From positions 84,961-148,960 of the forward strand of contig MGUI01000004.1 in assembly GCA_001799895.1 (NCBI GenBank): a stretch of DNA of 64,000 bases. Reading direction: 5' to 3'. Position numbers and translations under genes: made by a program. The notes under the pieces are model-generated. The model saw only the letters and a list, made by a program, of their open reading frames with translations, was not told where the DNA came from and made no database searches. Of this stretch, positions 40,011 through 49,300 are shown piece by piece (within the stretch, counting starts at the first letter, position 1; each line of letters opens with the position of its first letter). The DNA comes from Elusimicrobia bacterium GWD2_63_28. GTDB taxonomy: Bacteria; Elusimicrobiota; Elusimicrobia; Elusimicrobiales; UBA9959.

Positions 40011-41225
40011 ATGGGCCTGAAACTGCTTATAAATTCCCTGTTCCGCGGCGGCGCTGAAAAACAGTTCGCGGCCCTGGCGCAGCGCCTGCCCCACGACGAA
40101 CTGCTGCTGCTGGAGCGGGAAACCGCGCCGCCTGACAGCCTTAAGCCGGTGTTCCTTTCAGGCCACACCTCTGCCACCTCTTCGCTGCTGAAGACCTCCT
40201 CTATCCCCCTCTACGCCCGCCGCCTGGCCGCCCTGGCCGGCCCCGGCGACACGGTGCTCTCTTTCATGGAGCGGTCCAATATCGTCAACGTCCTGGCCGC
40301 GGCCCGCAGCGGCCACAGGGCCGTGATCTGCGAGCGCACCCGCCCCTCGGGCGAGTTCTCCGGCCTGCGCGGCGCGCTGATGCGGCCGCTGATACGGCGC
40401 TTCTACCCCCGCGCCGCCCTGGTAGCCGCCAACTCCGAAGGCGTAAAGCGGGACCTGGCCGAAAACTTCGGCGTGCCGGCTGAAAAGATCCAGGTCGTCC
40501 ACAACGGCTGCGATACCGCCGCCCTCGGCAGGCTGGCCTCCGAGCGGCTGCCCGAAGGCTGGGCCCCGGTCTTCAACAGGCCCGTGATAGTCACCGGCGG
40601 GCGCCTTACGGCCGCCAAGGGCCATTGGCATCTGCTCCGCATTTTCAAAGAACTTAAGAAAGCCGCACGCGGCGAGGCGCTGGTTTTCCTCGGCGAAGGC
40701 GAGCTCGGCCCCTATCTGCGCGCCCTCTCCGGGGAACTCGGCCTCAAAACTTTCGAGGGGCCCGGCCTGCCGCCGCCCGACGCGGACGTCTATTTCGCCG
40801 GCTTCCGCGAAAATCCCTTTCCCTTCATAGCGCGGGCCCGGCTCTTCGCTTTCACTTCGCTCTGGGAGGGCTTTCCCAACGCCCTGCTGGAAGCCATGGC
40901 CTGCGGCGCCCCGGTGATCTCCGCCGACTGCGATTCGGGCCCCAGGGAGATCCTCGCCCCGTCCACGCCTTTCGCGGCGAGGGCTTCCGCCCCCGAGCAC
41001 GCCGATTACGGCCTGCTGATGCCGCCGCTCTCCGGGGCCAGGCTGCCCGCCGGAGCGCCGCTGCAGCCTGCCGAGCTGGCCTGGGCTGAAAAACTTTCAG
41101 AGATGCTGTCCGCCCCCGCCGCCCTGCGCGCCTACGCCGCCGCCGGGTTCAGGCGCGCGGCCGACTTCGAATTTTCCAAAACCGCCGCCCGCTGGCAGGA
41201 ACTCCTGCGGCGGGCTACCACATAA
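40011..41225 (+). CDS. Glycosyltransferase family 4 protein
   Basis: 404 residues with the GT-B fold. N-terminal MGLKLLINSLFRGGAEKQF is the acceptor-domain opening; the C-terminal domain has VIVTGGRLTAAKGHWHLLR and SLWEGFPNALLEAMACG with the catalytic glutamate region. It should transfer a sugar from a nucleotide donor to a lipid or glycan. No other polysaccharide gene is near. The ATG at 40011 follows TACAAT by 6 nt and has no ribosome binding site. Its 3' end overlaps the convergent PorV-like gene by 11 bp. Confidence 0.9.
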   Translation: MGLKLLINSLFRGGAEKQFAALAQRLPHDELLLLERETAPPDSLKPVFLSGHTSATSSLLKTSSIPLYARRLAALAGPGDTVLSFMERSNIVNVLAAARSGHRAVICERTRPSGEFSGLRGALMRPLIRRFYPRAALVAANSEGVKRDLAENFGVPAEKIQVVHNGCDTAALGRLASERLPEGWAPVFNRPVIVTGGRLTAAKGHWHLLRIFKELKKAARGEALVFLGEGELGPYLRALSGELGLKTFEGPGLPPPDADVYFAGFRENPFPFIARARLFAFTSLWEGFPNALLEAMACGAPVISADCDSGPREILAPSTPFAARASAPEHADYGLLMPPLSGARLPAGAPLQPAELAWAEKLSEMLSAPAALRAYAAAGFRRAADFEFSKTAARWQELLRRATT

Positions 41226-42261
41226 AATAAACCCCGGACGGGTCTTTCTTCTCTTTCTTCCTGTCCCCGGACGTCTTCTCCTCCGCGCGCTTCGGCGCGG
41301 GGGCCCGCGTCTTGGCCCGGGGCGGCGGCAGGCCGCCATAGCCCTTGCGCAGTTCCTCGGGCCGCTGCGCGCCGAACCTGTACGATACCGTGACCCTGTG
41401 CGCGTCGCCCAGGTCTCCGTAAGGCACGAAAGCGTAATCCACGCGCAGCTCCCGGTTGACCACGCCTATGCCCGCGGTCACCCCCGGCCCGGCGTTGCGG
41501 CTGCGGCCGGTCTTGTAGCCCGCCCGCATGACAAAATATTCTTTCGGCCCGGTGCGGACGCGGGCCTCGGCGCCGAGGGCCGCGGCCGTCCCGGAGCTTC
41601 CCGCCTTTATGCCTTCCGCTGAAACCAGGTAATTTTCCAGGAACGGCACAGCCACCCCGCCCCGCAGCACCAGCGGGGCGTCGAAAGAGCGCGAGCCGAA
41701 CTTCAGCCTGGCGCCGAAGTTGGAGGCCGAGACGCCCAGCTTCCAGCCTTCGAACACCTTAAGCAGGCCCGCGTCGCCGGCCCAGGCCGCGGCGCTGCCG
41801 CCGGCCGCCTGCTGTGAGAGGGATTTCAGGGCGGCGCCGCCGTAGAAGCCGGGGCCCAGCTTGCCGGACAGGCCGGCGGAAATTGCGCCCTCCAGCGCGC
41901 TGAAGCTGCCGTCCCTCACCCCGGCGTTGTCGTACCGGTCCATGCTGCCGCTTAAGACCATGTTGACGCCGGCGAAAAGCGTGAGCCGGGGCCCCAGCGG
42001 GTGCACGTAGGCCAGTATCTCGTTGCGTATGCCTTCCAGCCATTCGTTATGGCCCACGAGGATCTCTTTCTTGCCGGCCAGGGCCGTTCCGGCCGGGTTG
42101 TAGAAGACGCTCAGCGCGTCGTCCCCGGCGGCGGCGTAGGCGCCCGACAGCGCGGCGCCGCGCGCGCCCGCGTCCATCTTAAGGAACGGCAGGGCGTCGC
42201 CCCCCGCGCCGGCGTGGGCGGCGGAGACGAAAAAAGTCAGCAGCGCGGCGGCTATGCTCAT
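41215..42261 (-). CDS. PorV/PorQ-like outer-membrane beta-barrel protein (copy 2)
   Basis: 348 residues. Signal peptide about 1-17, then the family opening LKMDAGARGAALSGAYAAAG and VFYNPAGTAL, beta strands, and a barrel-closing VTVSYRFG at about residue 296. A basic, Pro-rich tail follows to a terminal MW, longer than in copy 1. It is the last gene of an operon with a zinc protease bearing a YPNP sorting domain, 1 nt after that gene's stop. PorV carries type IX cargo to the cell surface, so gene order and family agree. It overlaps the convergent glycosyltransferase gene. Confidence 0.86.
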   Translation of the reverse strand: MSIAAALLTFFVSAAHAGAGGDALPFLKMDAGARGAALSGAYAAAGDDALSVFYNPAGTALAGKKEILVGHNEWLEGIRNEILAYVHPLGPRLTLFAGVNMVLSGSMDRYDNAGVRDGSFSALEGAISAGLSGKLGPGFYGGAALKSLSQQAAGGSAAAWAGDAGLLKVFEGWKLGVSASNFGARLKFGSRSFDAPLVLRGGVAVPFLENYLVSAEGIKAGSSGTAAALGAEARVRTGPKEYFVMRAGYKTGRSRNAGPGVTAGIGVVNRELRVDYAFVPYGDLGDAHRVTVSYRFGAQRPEELRKGYGGLPPPRAKTRAPAPKRAEEKTSGDRKKEKKDPSGVYFMW

Positions 42262-42262
42262 A

Positions 42263-44836
42263 TTACCAGACTATGAAGAACTTCCCGCTTCCTTTGCCGT
42301 AATTGGCCGTCTTGAAAAGATAAATGTAAAGACCGCTGGCGGCCCTGGCGCCGCCCTTCTGCCTGCCGTCCCACGAGGCCACGTTAAGGCCGTTGATCCC
42401 GTCGCCGGGGGCGAGCGTCCGGACCAGCTCCCCGGCCTCGTTATAAATATACACGCGGGCGTCGGTCGCGTCCGAGGGAGCGCCCTCGATGGTAAGCGAA
42501 GCCGCGGTCCTGAAATCGCAGGGATTCGGGTAAGCCTTCAGCGACCCCAGCCCCCCCTCGCCTACGCCGGCCGACCGAACCGAGTAAACCGAGAAATGCT
42601 CCACCTCGGCCGAGACCGTATTGGCGGCGGCGTCGCGCCTGACACCCGGCACCGGGGTCCACTTGCCCGCGGAGGGATCCAGGTAATAAATCCACGCCGT
42701 GGCCTCCCGCAGCAGGTCCCCGTCAATGCGCCCGTCCCCGTCTGCGTCGGGATAGGCCATGGTTATCGTCACCGGCGAAGCGAAGGAGGTAACCGGCACC
42801 CCGGTGCCGTCGCGCGCCGAGAATTCACGCGCCAGGTCTTCGGCGTAGATCTTCCTTGAATCCGGGGAAGCCGAATCCGCGTTCGAGACCGCGGCGGCGG
42901 GCACGGTGGAGATGGAGACCAGGAGTGTTCCCGTATAGGCGCCTATGGGCACGGTCACCGAAGTGCCGTCGCTGTTGGAGACGGTGCCGCTGGAGCCGCC
43001 GGTCAGGGCATAGTTTATGGTGACGGTCCCGCCCGAGACGATGTAAGTCCCGGCGTTGCCCGCGTCGTCGAAGCCGCTGAACTGGAAGACCGCGGCGCCG
43101 GTGGACTGGGAGGACTCCACGAAGCCGGAGGCGGTCCAGGTGGAATCCACCAGGAAGGCCGTGGTCATGGGCACCGAAACTCCCGTCGAGGTTTTGAAGG
43201 CCAGCTGAGGCGTGCCGGACACCGCGCCGGCCTCGGTAACGATCAGCTTGGCGCTGAGGGCCCCCGTCCCGGCCGGGTTCGCGGAAAGGAGCAGCACCTT
43301 AGCCGTGGGGCTGGTGGTGTCCACCCTGAACCCGTCCGAAGTGCTGGTGCCGGAAACGGTGCCGGAGACCGGGTAGGCCCTGACGGAAACATAGTAGCTC
43401 TGCCCCTCGATAAGCCCCGGGGAGATCCCGGTCCTGGTCACGGTCTGCGCCGTTCCGGCCGAGGTCCAGGCTATCTTATCTGAGGCCCCCGGGGTGGTGC
43501 CCAGCGCATACTGGTAATAGCTTATCCCGCTGGAATGGTAGGACGCGCCCCAGTTGGCCGAGAAAGAGCTCTTCGACCTGGCATAATCCACGTCAGGCCC
43601 CGTGCCGTCGTTGATGTAGGGGATATCCTCAGCCTGCCCGATGTTCACCGTCAGCGAATCCGAAGCGGGGGTGGCGTCGTAGGCGCCGAAGGTATTGAGC
43701 GCCCGGACCTGCATGGTATGCCCCCCGGAGCCCAGCGAGGCCGCGGTGAAGGAATAATCTTCGGCGCTGCCGCCGAAAGCCCCGTCCGAGGCAGTGGCGG
43801 CCTGCCAGGCGCCGGCGTCCACCTTGTATTCCACCGAGGCCACGCGGCCTATGCCTATATTGTTCGGCGTGCGCGGGCTGCCCCAGAAGGCGTAAGTATT
43901 GCTGTTGGTATAGGCGCCGGTGGAATGGGCCGCGCCGTAATAGACCGGGGAGGTGTTGGTGGTGGGATCGGGCGAGTACACGCCCAGCGCTGTATTGGGA
44001 GGATAGTCCAGCAGGTCCAGCTCTCCGTTGGAGTTGGCGTCGCTCCAGCCCAGCTGCTTGGCCGTATGCGCGCAGACCGCCGGCGTGTAGTAGGGCCAGA
44101 CGTCGCCGCGCATGATGCACTCTACCGAAGCGCCGCCGTTCTCGCAGTTGGAGTTGGCCCCGTTTAGGTAGCCTGCCACCTGGGCGCGGGTGCAGTTGGA
44201 GTCGGCGTATTCGTCAAGGGCGTAAAAGATATGGCCGGTCTCGTGGGCGGCCACGGAGGGCATGTCGCCTATGCCGTAGCTGTCGTTGTCGTAGGTCATT
44301 ATGCTGAACGGCCCGCCGATATAGGCGTAGGCGAAGAAGCCGTCGGCGAACATGCCGTCGGCGTCGTTCTGGCTGTCCACGACGAAAAAGGTGAACGACC
44401 AGTCCGTCCCGGCCGCATCGCGGCGGTCATTGTTGTAATGAAAGACCCTGTCGAAGTAGTCGGCTTCGCCGTAGCCCAGCTTGCCCATCACCTGGTTTAC
44501 CCACAGGCCCTCGTCGTCCGAAGTGCGGCTTATAGGCTCATAGCCGGTAGTCACGGTGGCGCTGTTATAGACGAAAGAGAGGTTGGCCGCGGCGCTGCGG
44601 GTGGCCCACCAGGTCATGGCGTTCTGTATGCCGGTCACTACGGAACTTTTCTTCCCGACGGTCCAGCCGGTGGTTTCCGTCCTGGCGTCTATGCTGCCGT
44701 CGCTCTCTACGAAGATGATGTTGACCGCCACCTTGCCGGCCAGGTATTCGCTGGTGTCGTAAAAGCCGGCGCCGTACGGCGCGGCTTGCGCGGCGCCGCA
44801 GGCGAGCAGCAGGAGCAGGGCGGCCGTCTTTTTCAT
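42263..44836 (-). CDS. Secreted zinc metalloprotease with C-terminal sorting domain
   Basis: 857 residues. Signal peptide about 1-18; a catalytic domain with HETGHIFYALDEYAD, a HExxH zinc motif followed by an acidic residue; two or three Fn3/Ig-like segments; and a C-terminal domain of about 85 residues starting LKAYPNPCDF and ending KGSGKFFIVW, with DARVYIYNEAGELVRTL and ASWDGRQKGG. That domain follows the type A sorting signal of type IX secretion and the related FlgD-like Ig fold. The PorV-like gene follows directly. A DADGDGRIDGD stretch could bind calcium. The protease family beyond the zinc motif is not recognised. Translation is coupled to the upstream gene (TGATG). Confidence 0.85.
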   Translation of the reverse strand: MKKTAALLLLLACGAAQAAPYGAGFYDTSEYLAGKVAVNIIFVESDGSIDARTETTGWTVGKKSSVVTGIQNAMTWWATRSAAANLSFVYNSATVTTGYEPISRTSDDEGLWVNQVMGKLGYGEADYFDRVFHYNNDRRDAAGTDWSFTFFVVDSQNDADGMFADGFFAYAYIGGPFSIMTYDNDSYGIGDMPSVAAHETGHIFYALDEYADSNCTRAQVAGYLNGANSNCENGGASVECIMRGDVWPYYTPAVCAHTAKQLGWSDANSNGELDLLDYPPNTALGVYSPDPTTNTSPVYYGAAHSTGAYTNSNTYAFWGSPRTPNNIGIGRVASVEYKVDAGAWQAATASDGAFGGSAEDYSFTAASLGSGGHTMQVRALNTFGAYDATPASDSLTVNIGQAEDIPYINDGTGPDVDYARSKSSFSANWGASYHSSGISYYQYALGTTPGASDKIAWTSAGTAQTVTRTGISPGLIEGQSYYVSVRAYPVSGTVSGTSTSDGFRVDTTSPTAKVLLLSANPAGTGALSAKLIVTEAGAVSGTPQLAFKTSTGVSVPMTTAFLVDSTWTASGFVESSQSTGAAVFQFSGFDDAGNAGTYIVSGGTVTINYALTGGSSGTVSNSDGTSVTVPIGAYTGTLLVSISTVPAAAVSNADSASPDSRKIYAEDLAREFSARDGTGVPVTSFASPVTITMAYPDADGDGRIDGDLLREATAWIYYLDPSAGKWTPVPGVRRDAAANTVSAEVEHFSVYSVRSAGVGEGGLGSLKAYPNPCDFRTAASLTIEGAPSDATDARVYIYNEAGELVRTLAPGDGINGLNVASWDGRQKGGARAASGLYIYLFKTANYGKGSGKFFIVW

Positions 44837-45837
44837 CAGTTCTTCCGTTTGATCCTCTTGGAGTCGTTCTTTATGGCCCCGGGCGACTCTACCACTACCT
44901 CGGAAACCGCGGACCAGTCCCCGGCGGCGGCGCCGTCGGAGCCCATCACGCGCATATAATACGGGGTGTTCCGCTGTACCGGCAGCCCGGAGAGCTTGAA
45001 GGTGCAGGTGTCGGTGAAGACATCCAGCAGCGGCGCGGTGAAATCAGGCTTGTCCGACAGCTGCAGGCGGTAATATTTGAAAGCCACCGGCGAGGCCCAG
45101 GACAGCGGCTTGCCTTTGACGCGGGTCTTGTTTGCCATGGGCGGCGCGGCCAGTTTGGCGCCGGGGGCGCGGGAGGGCTTGGAGACGGCGAAGGAATAGG
45201 GCTCCGAGAAAGCCCCCTCCCTGGCTTCGCCGGTGTTGAGGGTGAGTATGCCGGCCACGCGCCAGTAATAGACACCGTCTGTCCAGAAGGCGGGCACGAG
45301 GCGGTAACTATTCCTGGCGACTACGGTATCAAGCAGCACTTTCTCGAAGGTGTCCTCGGCGCTGATCTGCAGCCGGTAGCCGGTGGCCTTCATGACGTCG
45401 TTCCAGGCCAGTTTAAGCGCGTCGCCCTTGCGGCCGGCCTTCTGCACCCTGGTGCTGACCACCAGCGGGGCCTCGGGCGGGTCCTCTACGAAGCGCTTGT
45501 TCCAGGCGTTCACGGCGAACACGGCGTTCTCGCCGTAGCGGGCGAAAGAGGCCCAGTCGTCCACCCTTTCGCGGTAGACCTGGGCGCCGAATTTTTCCTT
45601 GAGCTGGCGGTCCAGCTCCTGCGGGATATGGCCGATGAAGACGCTGGGCGGGTGGGAGTGCAGCAGCTTGGCGCCGTTCTTGTCGAGGAAGTCCTGGAAC
45701 TTCTTGTTGAAGACGGTCTCGGACGGCACCACCAGCAGGGCGTTGGCCAGGGCTTCGTCGGCGGCCAGGGCGGGGGTGCAGGCTAAGGCGGCCGCCAGTG
45801 CGGCTGCGGTGCAGAGGTAAACTATTTTCTTAAGCAT
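44836..45837 (-). CDS. Secreted protein with fibronectin-III-like domains
   Basis: 333 residues. Signal peptide about 1-25. A first region (about 27-110, LVVPSETVFNKKFQDFLDKN, FIGHIPQELDRQLKEKFG) resembles in character a protease propeptide or inhibitor, but I do not recognise it. Two Fn3-like repeats follow (LAWNDVMKATGYRLQIS, YYWRVAG; LSWASPVAFKYYRLQLSD, YYMRVMG). It is the first gene of the operon with the sorting-domain protease and PorV-like protein, so it may be a chaperone, inhibitor or surface partner of the protease. TATAAT and GGAG precede the ATG. Confidence 0.75.
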   Translation of the reverse strand: MLKKIVYLCTAAALAAALACTPALAADEALANALLVVPSETVFNKKFQDFLDKNGAKLLHSHPPSVFIGHIPQELDRQLKEKFGAQVYRERVDDWASFARYGENAVFAVNAWNKRFVEDPPEAPLVVSTRVQKAGRKGDALKLAWNDVMKATGYRLQISAEDTFEKVLLDTVVARNSYRLVPAFWTDGVYYWRVAGILTLNTGEAREGAFSEPYSFAVSKPSRAPGAKLAAPPMANKTRVKGKPLSWASPVAFKYYRLQLSDKPDFTAPLLDVFTDTCTFKLSGLPVQRNTPYYMRVMGSDGAAAGDWSAVSEVVVESPGAIKNDSKRIKRKN

Positions 45838-45924
45838 GCTGGTCTCCAGTTAACTGTATACCGTTGCTATATTATATAAATGCCGTATAACAAATTTGTT
45901 GCGCCGTTTTGGTAAAATTAGGGT

Positions 45925-46254
45925 ATGGACGACAGGCGCGTGGCGGTGAACGAGGATTATGTGGAGCCGGAGCTGCTGAGCCCGGGCTCTTCCGGCCCCC
46001 GCTCCGAAGGCCCCAGGCGGCAGGAGGTTCCCCCGCAGCCCCCGGGCCTGCTGGCGCGCCTGAAGGCCTTTATAGCCGCCGGCCTGGCACTGGTGGGCGT
46101 AGCCCTGATAATGGCCGGCGCCCTGCTCACCTCCACCGTCATAGGCGCCATCATCGGCATCCCGCTGCTGATCCTCGGCGCCCTGGTCTTCTTCCTGCTC
46201 TTCAAACTCCTCGCCTCCGGCTCCCCCTCCCCCGTCATCTTCCGCCGCTTCTAA
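45925..46254 (+). CDS. Small two-helix membrane protein, unknown
   Basis: 109 residues. A Pro-rich, charged N-terminal region (1-40) is followed by two hydrophobic segments (about 46-68 and 72-95) rich in Gly, Ala, Ile and Leu. No family is recognised. The ATG follows TGGTAAAAT by exactly 6 nt with no ribosome binding site, a leaderless arrangement. It is divergent from the Fn3 protein gene and convergent with the macroglobulin gene, with the 93-bp repeat copy 2 in between. Confidence 0.65.
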   Translation: MDDRRVAVNEDYVEPELLSPGSSGPRSEGPRRQEVPPQPPGLLARLKAFIAAGLALVGVALIMAGALLTSTVIGAIIGIPLLILGALVFFLLFKLLASGSPSPVIFRRF

Positions 46255-46283
46255 CATTTCCCCTTTCGCAGAAGAACTTAATA

Positions 46284-46376
46284 AGAGCCGCGAGAAGCCC
46301 AGTCGGGGGCCTGGCAGGGGTATTAGCCACCGAACCCTGGAAGATGGGAACCGTTGCGCTCCACTTTGGGCGGCCT
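46284..46376 (-). repeat. 93-bp repeat, copy 2
   Basis: 84 of 93 bases match copy 1 at 10931-11023, without gaps. The stem found in copy 1 has two changed positions here: one becomes a G-U pair only if the minus strand is transcribed, the other is a mismatch. The repeat begins 23 nt after the macroglobulin stop codon, in that gene's sense direction, where a 3' terminator would be expected and no other hairpin with a T-run is found. Confidence 0.8.
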
Positions 46377-46399
46377 ACCGTAAGGTCCGCAACTCCGCG

Positions 46400-49300
46400 T
46401 TACTTCACGGTGAGGGTGAAGCCGGAGGAGTGGGCGGCGAATTCGGGGGCGTACATGGACTGGATCACCGCCGCGCCCGCCTTGAAAGTGCCGGGCGTCG
46501 TCGGGCGCACGCGGTACTTCAGCACGTACTCGCCGTGCGGCAGCCACTCCACAAAGAAGTTCGTCAGCGAATCCCTCGGCTCCTCATAGCGGCCCAGCTG
46601 GTCCCACTTCCAGCCGCTGGTCAGCGCCTCCGCCTCGAAGCCCGCCGCCTTCGGGTCCTTGATATGCACGTACTCGAACTGGCTGCGCGTGCGCACCGTC
46701 AGGTGCACCTCCACCTGGTCGCCCACCGCCACCGTGTCCCCCTCGGCCAGCGGCTTAAGCGTATAGGTGTCGCCCTCTTTCTCGCGCAGGAAATACTTGC
46801 GGGACACGTTCATCATTCCGTCTGGAGATTCCGCCGCCGTCTTGTCGGTGGTATAGATACCGGTGAAGGAAGCGAAGGCCAGTCCCGGCCCTTTCTTCTC
46901 TACCGTCGGCGACAGGTCCTTCCTGCCTATCTCGCGGCCGTATTTCGACCAGCGCAGCGGCTTGGCCACCCAGTCGAAAGGCTGCAACTGTATATTCTCG
47001 GAGGTCGCGCCCCATTTCAGGGAGTAGGTCTCCGGCTTGTCCAGCGCGCCCTTGGCCTTCATCACGTCGAGCAGCGAGTAGATGGCCGCCGCCGAGGCCT
47101 TGGTGGACTTCCACTCATTGGCCTTGCGGTTGAACAGCAGCCAGCGCACCAGCCCCGGGATCTTCCCATCCTTCGGGCGCAGCGCCAGCAGCGTGCGCAG
47201 GAGGAAGGCGTGCTTCTCCACCGTGTCGTTGTACCATAGCCAGGAGATCTTCTCCGGGGTCCAGTAAACCCCGGCCGTATCGTCGGAGCGCGCGCCGTCC
47301 ATGGCGCGGGCCAGGTAGTCCTGCGCCTTTTCCTTCTCCCCCAGCCTGTGGTAGACATAGGCCGCGTAGGCCTTGCCGAAAGCCGTCATGGCGTTGGCGT
47401 GCTTGTCGGCGTAATCGGCCCACACCTTGGCGTACTCGCGCGCCTGGGCGCTCTCAGGCCAGGCCTCCGGGAAAGAGGTCACCACATAAGCCGCGTAAAG
47501 CACCAGCGAGGTCTGCTCCGGCTCCGCCTTCATATGCCGCGGTATTTCGTCGAGCACGTAGCGCAGCGCCCGCTGCGCCGCGTCCTTCGGGATGTCCACG
47601 CCGTAGCGGGCGGCCTCGGCCAGCCCCTCCAGCACATAGAGCGTCATGTGCAGGTTCGGGCGGCCGCCGGGGAACCACGGGAAAGAGCCGTCGGGATGCT
47701 GGTAGGATTTCAGCTTGCCCAGCGCGTCTTCCTTCTCCGTTTCCACCAGCTTCGGGTTCAGCATGTCTATCGCCGGCGAGCCGGCCTCGCGGCCTTTCGA
47801 CTCGCGCTCCCAGGGCGTTTCCATCAGCGTCATCAGGCGCACGGGGTTGTCGCGCTCCCACTCCGGCGTGAGCGTGGCGCGCTTGGGGATCTTGGCCACC
47901 GAGGCGCGCAGCTCCGGGTATTTGCGGTAGAAGCCGTTGGTGATGGCCAGCGGCACATAGCGGTTGAGCAGCTGCTCGGTGCATTCGTAAGGATAATGCA
48001 CCAGGAAGGGCAGGCTGTTGAGCACGGTGAGTATCAGCTGCGGCTGGATCTCCAGGTGCAGCGACTCCACCACGCGCGTGGGATCGGCGGCTTCCAGCTC
48101 GGGCAGGCTGAAGGTCTTCGACGAATCCCCGTCGAGGGAAGCCACGCCCGAGGCTATCAGCCGCTCGCGCGACGGCAGCACCGGCAGGTCGTTCTCCTGC
48201 GCGTCGGCCAGGCGGCCGGAGCGTGCCACCGCACGCACCTTGTAGGCGCCGGTGCCGCGCGGGGCCAGCGTATCCCAGTAGAGGGCCGCGGTGCCGTTGG
48301 GCTTTACGGTAAAAGGCCGCGTCAGGGCGCCCAGGGCGAAGTCGGCGTGGGCGGGCGCGCCGTCGCGCGTCACCGACAGCGTCACCTCGCCGGAGAGCTC
48401 CCCGGCCGTGTCATTGGTCACCACCGCCGTCAGGCGGGACTTGTCCCCCTCGCGGAAGAAGCGCGGCAGGTCCAGCCGCACCATCAGGTCCTTCTTGGTG
48501 ACCGCCTCGGCGGAGAAGGAGCCGCGCCGCGCGCTCCGGGTCAGCACGTAGGAAGAGATCTTCCAGGAAGTGAGCCTCTCGGGTATTTTAAACGAGAAAC
48601 CCGCCTCGCCCTTGAACACCTTCAGCTGCGGGTTGTAATAGGCGGTCTCGGAGAAGTCGGTGCGCACCTGCACTTCGGGCTGCGGGGCAGTCCCTTCACC
48701 GCCGGAAGCTCCCGGCGCAAAGTCCTTCTTCTCCGCCGACTTCATCTTGGCGCTAGCCGGGGCCATGGACTCGCGCGAGATATCTCCCTCATTGGACTGC
48801 ATGGACCCGCGCACCGCCGCCACCGAGGCCTCCTGCAGCACCCCGTCCCCCTCGTAGTCAAGACTCTTGCCCCTGAAACCGTACCCTCCCCCGTACACCC
48901 GGGTAGAACCTATGCGCAGCGAGGCCAGCCGCTCTTCCTTCGCGGCGCGCCTGAAAGCGTCCATCATGCGCTGTATCACGCCGGTCTTCACCGGAAGGCC
49001 CACGGCGCGGGGCGTGAACAGCGACCCCAGGGCCTCGCCCTGCGAGTAGCGCCGGGGATACAGGGACTCGCCCCAGAAGCCGGCGTCGCGGCCGTAATAT
49101 TCCAGGGAGCGGTCGAACACCTTCACCAGCGCCTCGCCGGCCACCAGCCTGCCGGCGCTGTCCCTGGCCTTCAGCAGCCAGGAAACCTTCTGCCCCGGCG
49201 CCAGGGTCTTGTCGTAATCCAGCGAGAGCGAGACCGTCTTGTCCTTCATCGGCACGTCGGCCTCGGCCATCGCCGAGTAAACCTTGAACCCGCCGGCCCC

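Noticed and set aside
42263-44836. The YPNP-type C-terminal domain as proof of type IX secretion
   Set aside because: The domain also resembles FlgD-like Ig folds, and no core type IX gene is in the window; kept as a hypothesis only.
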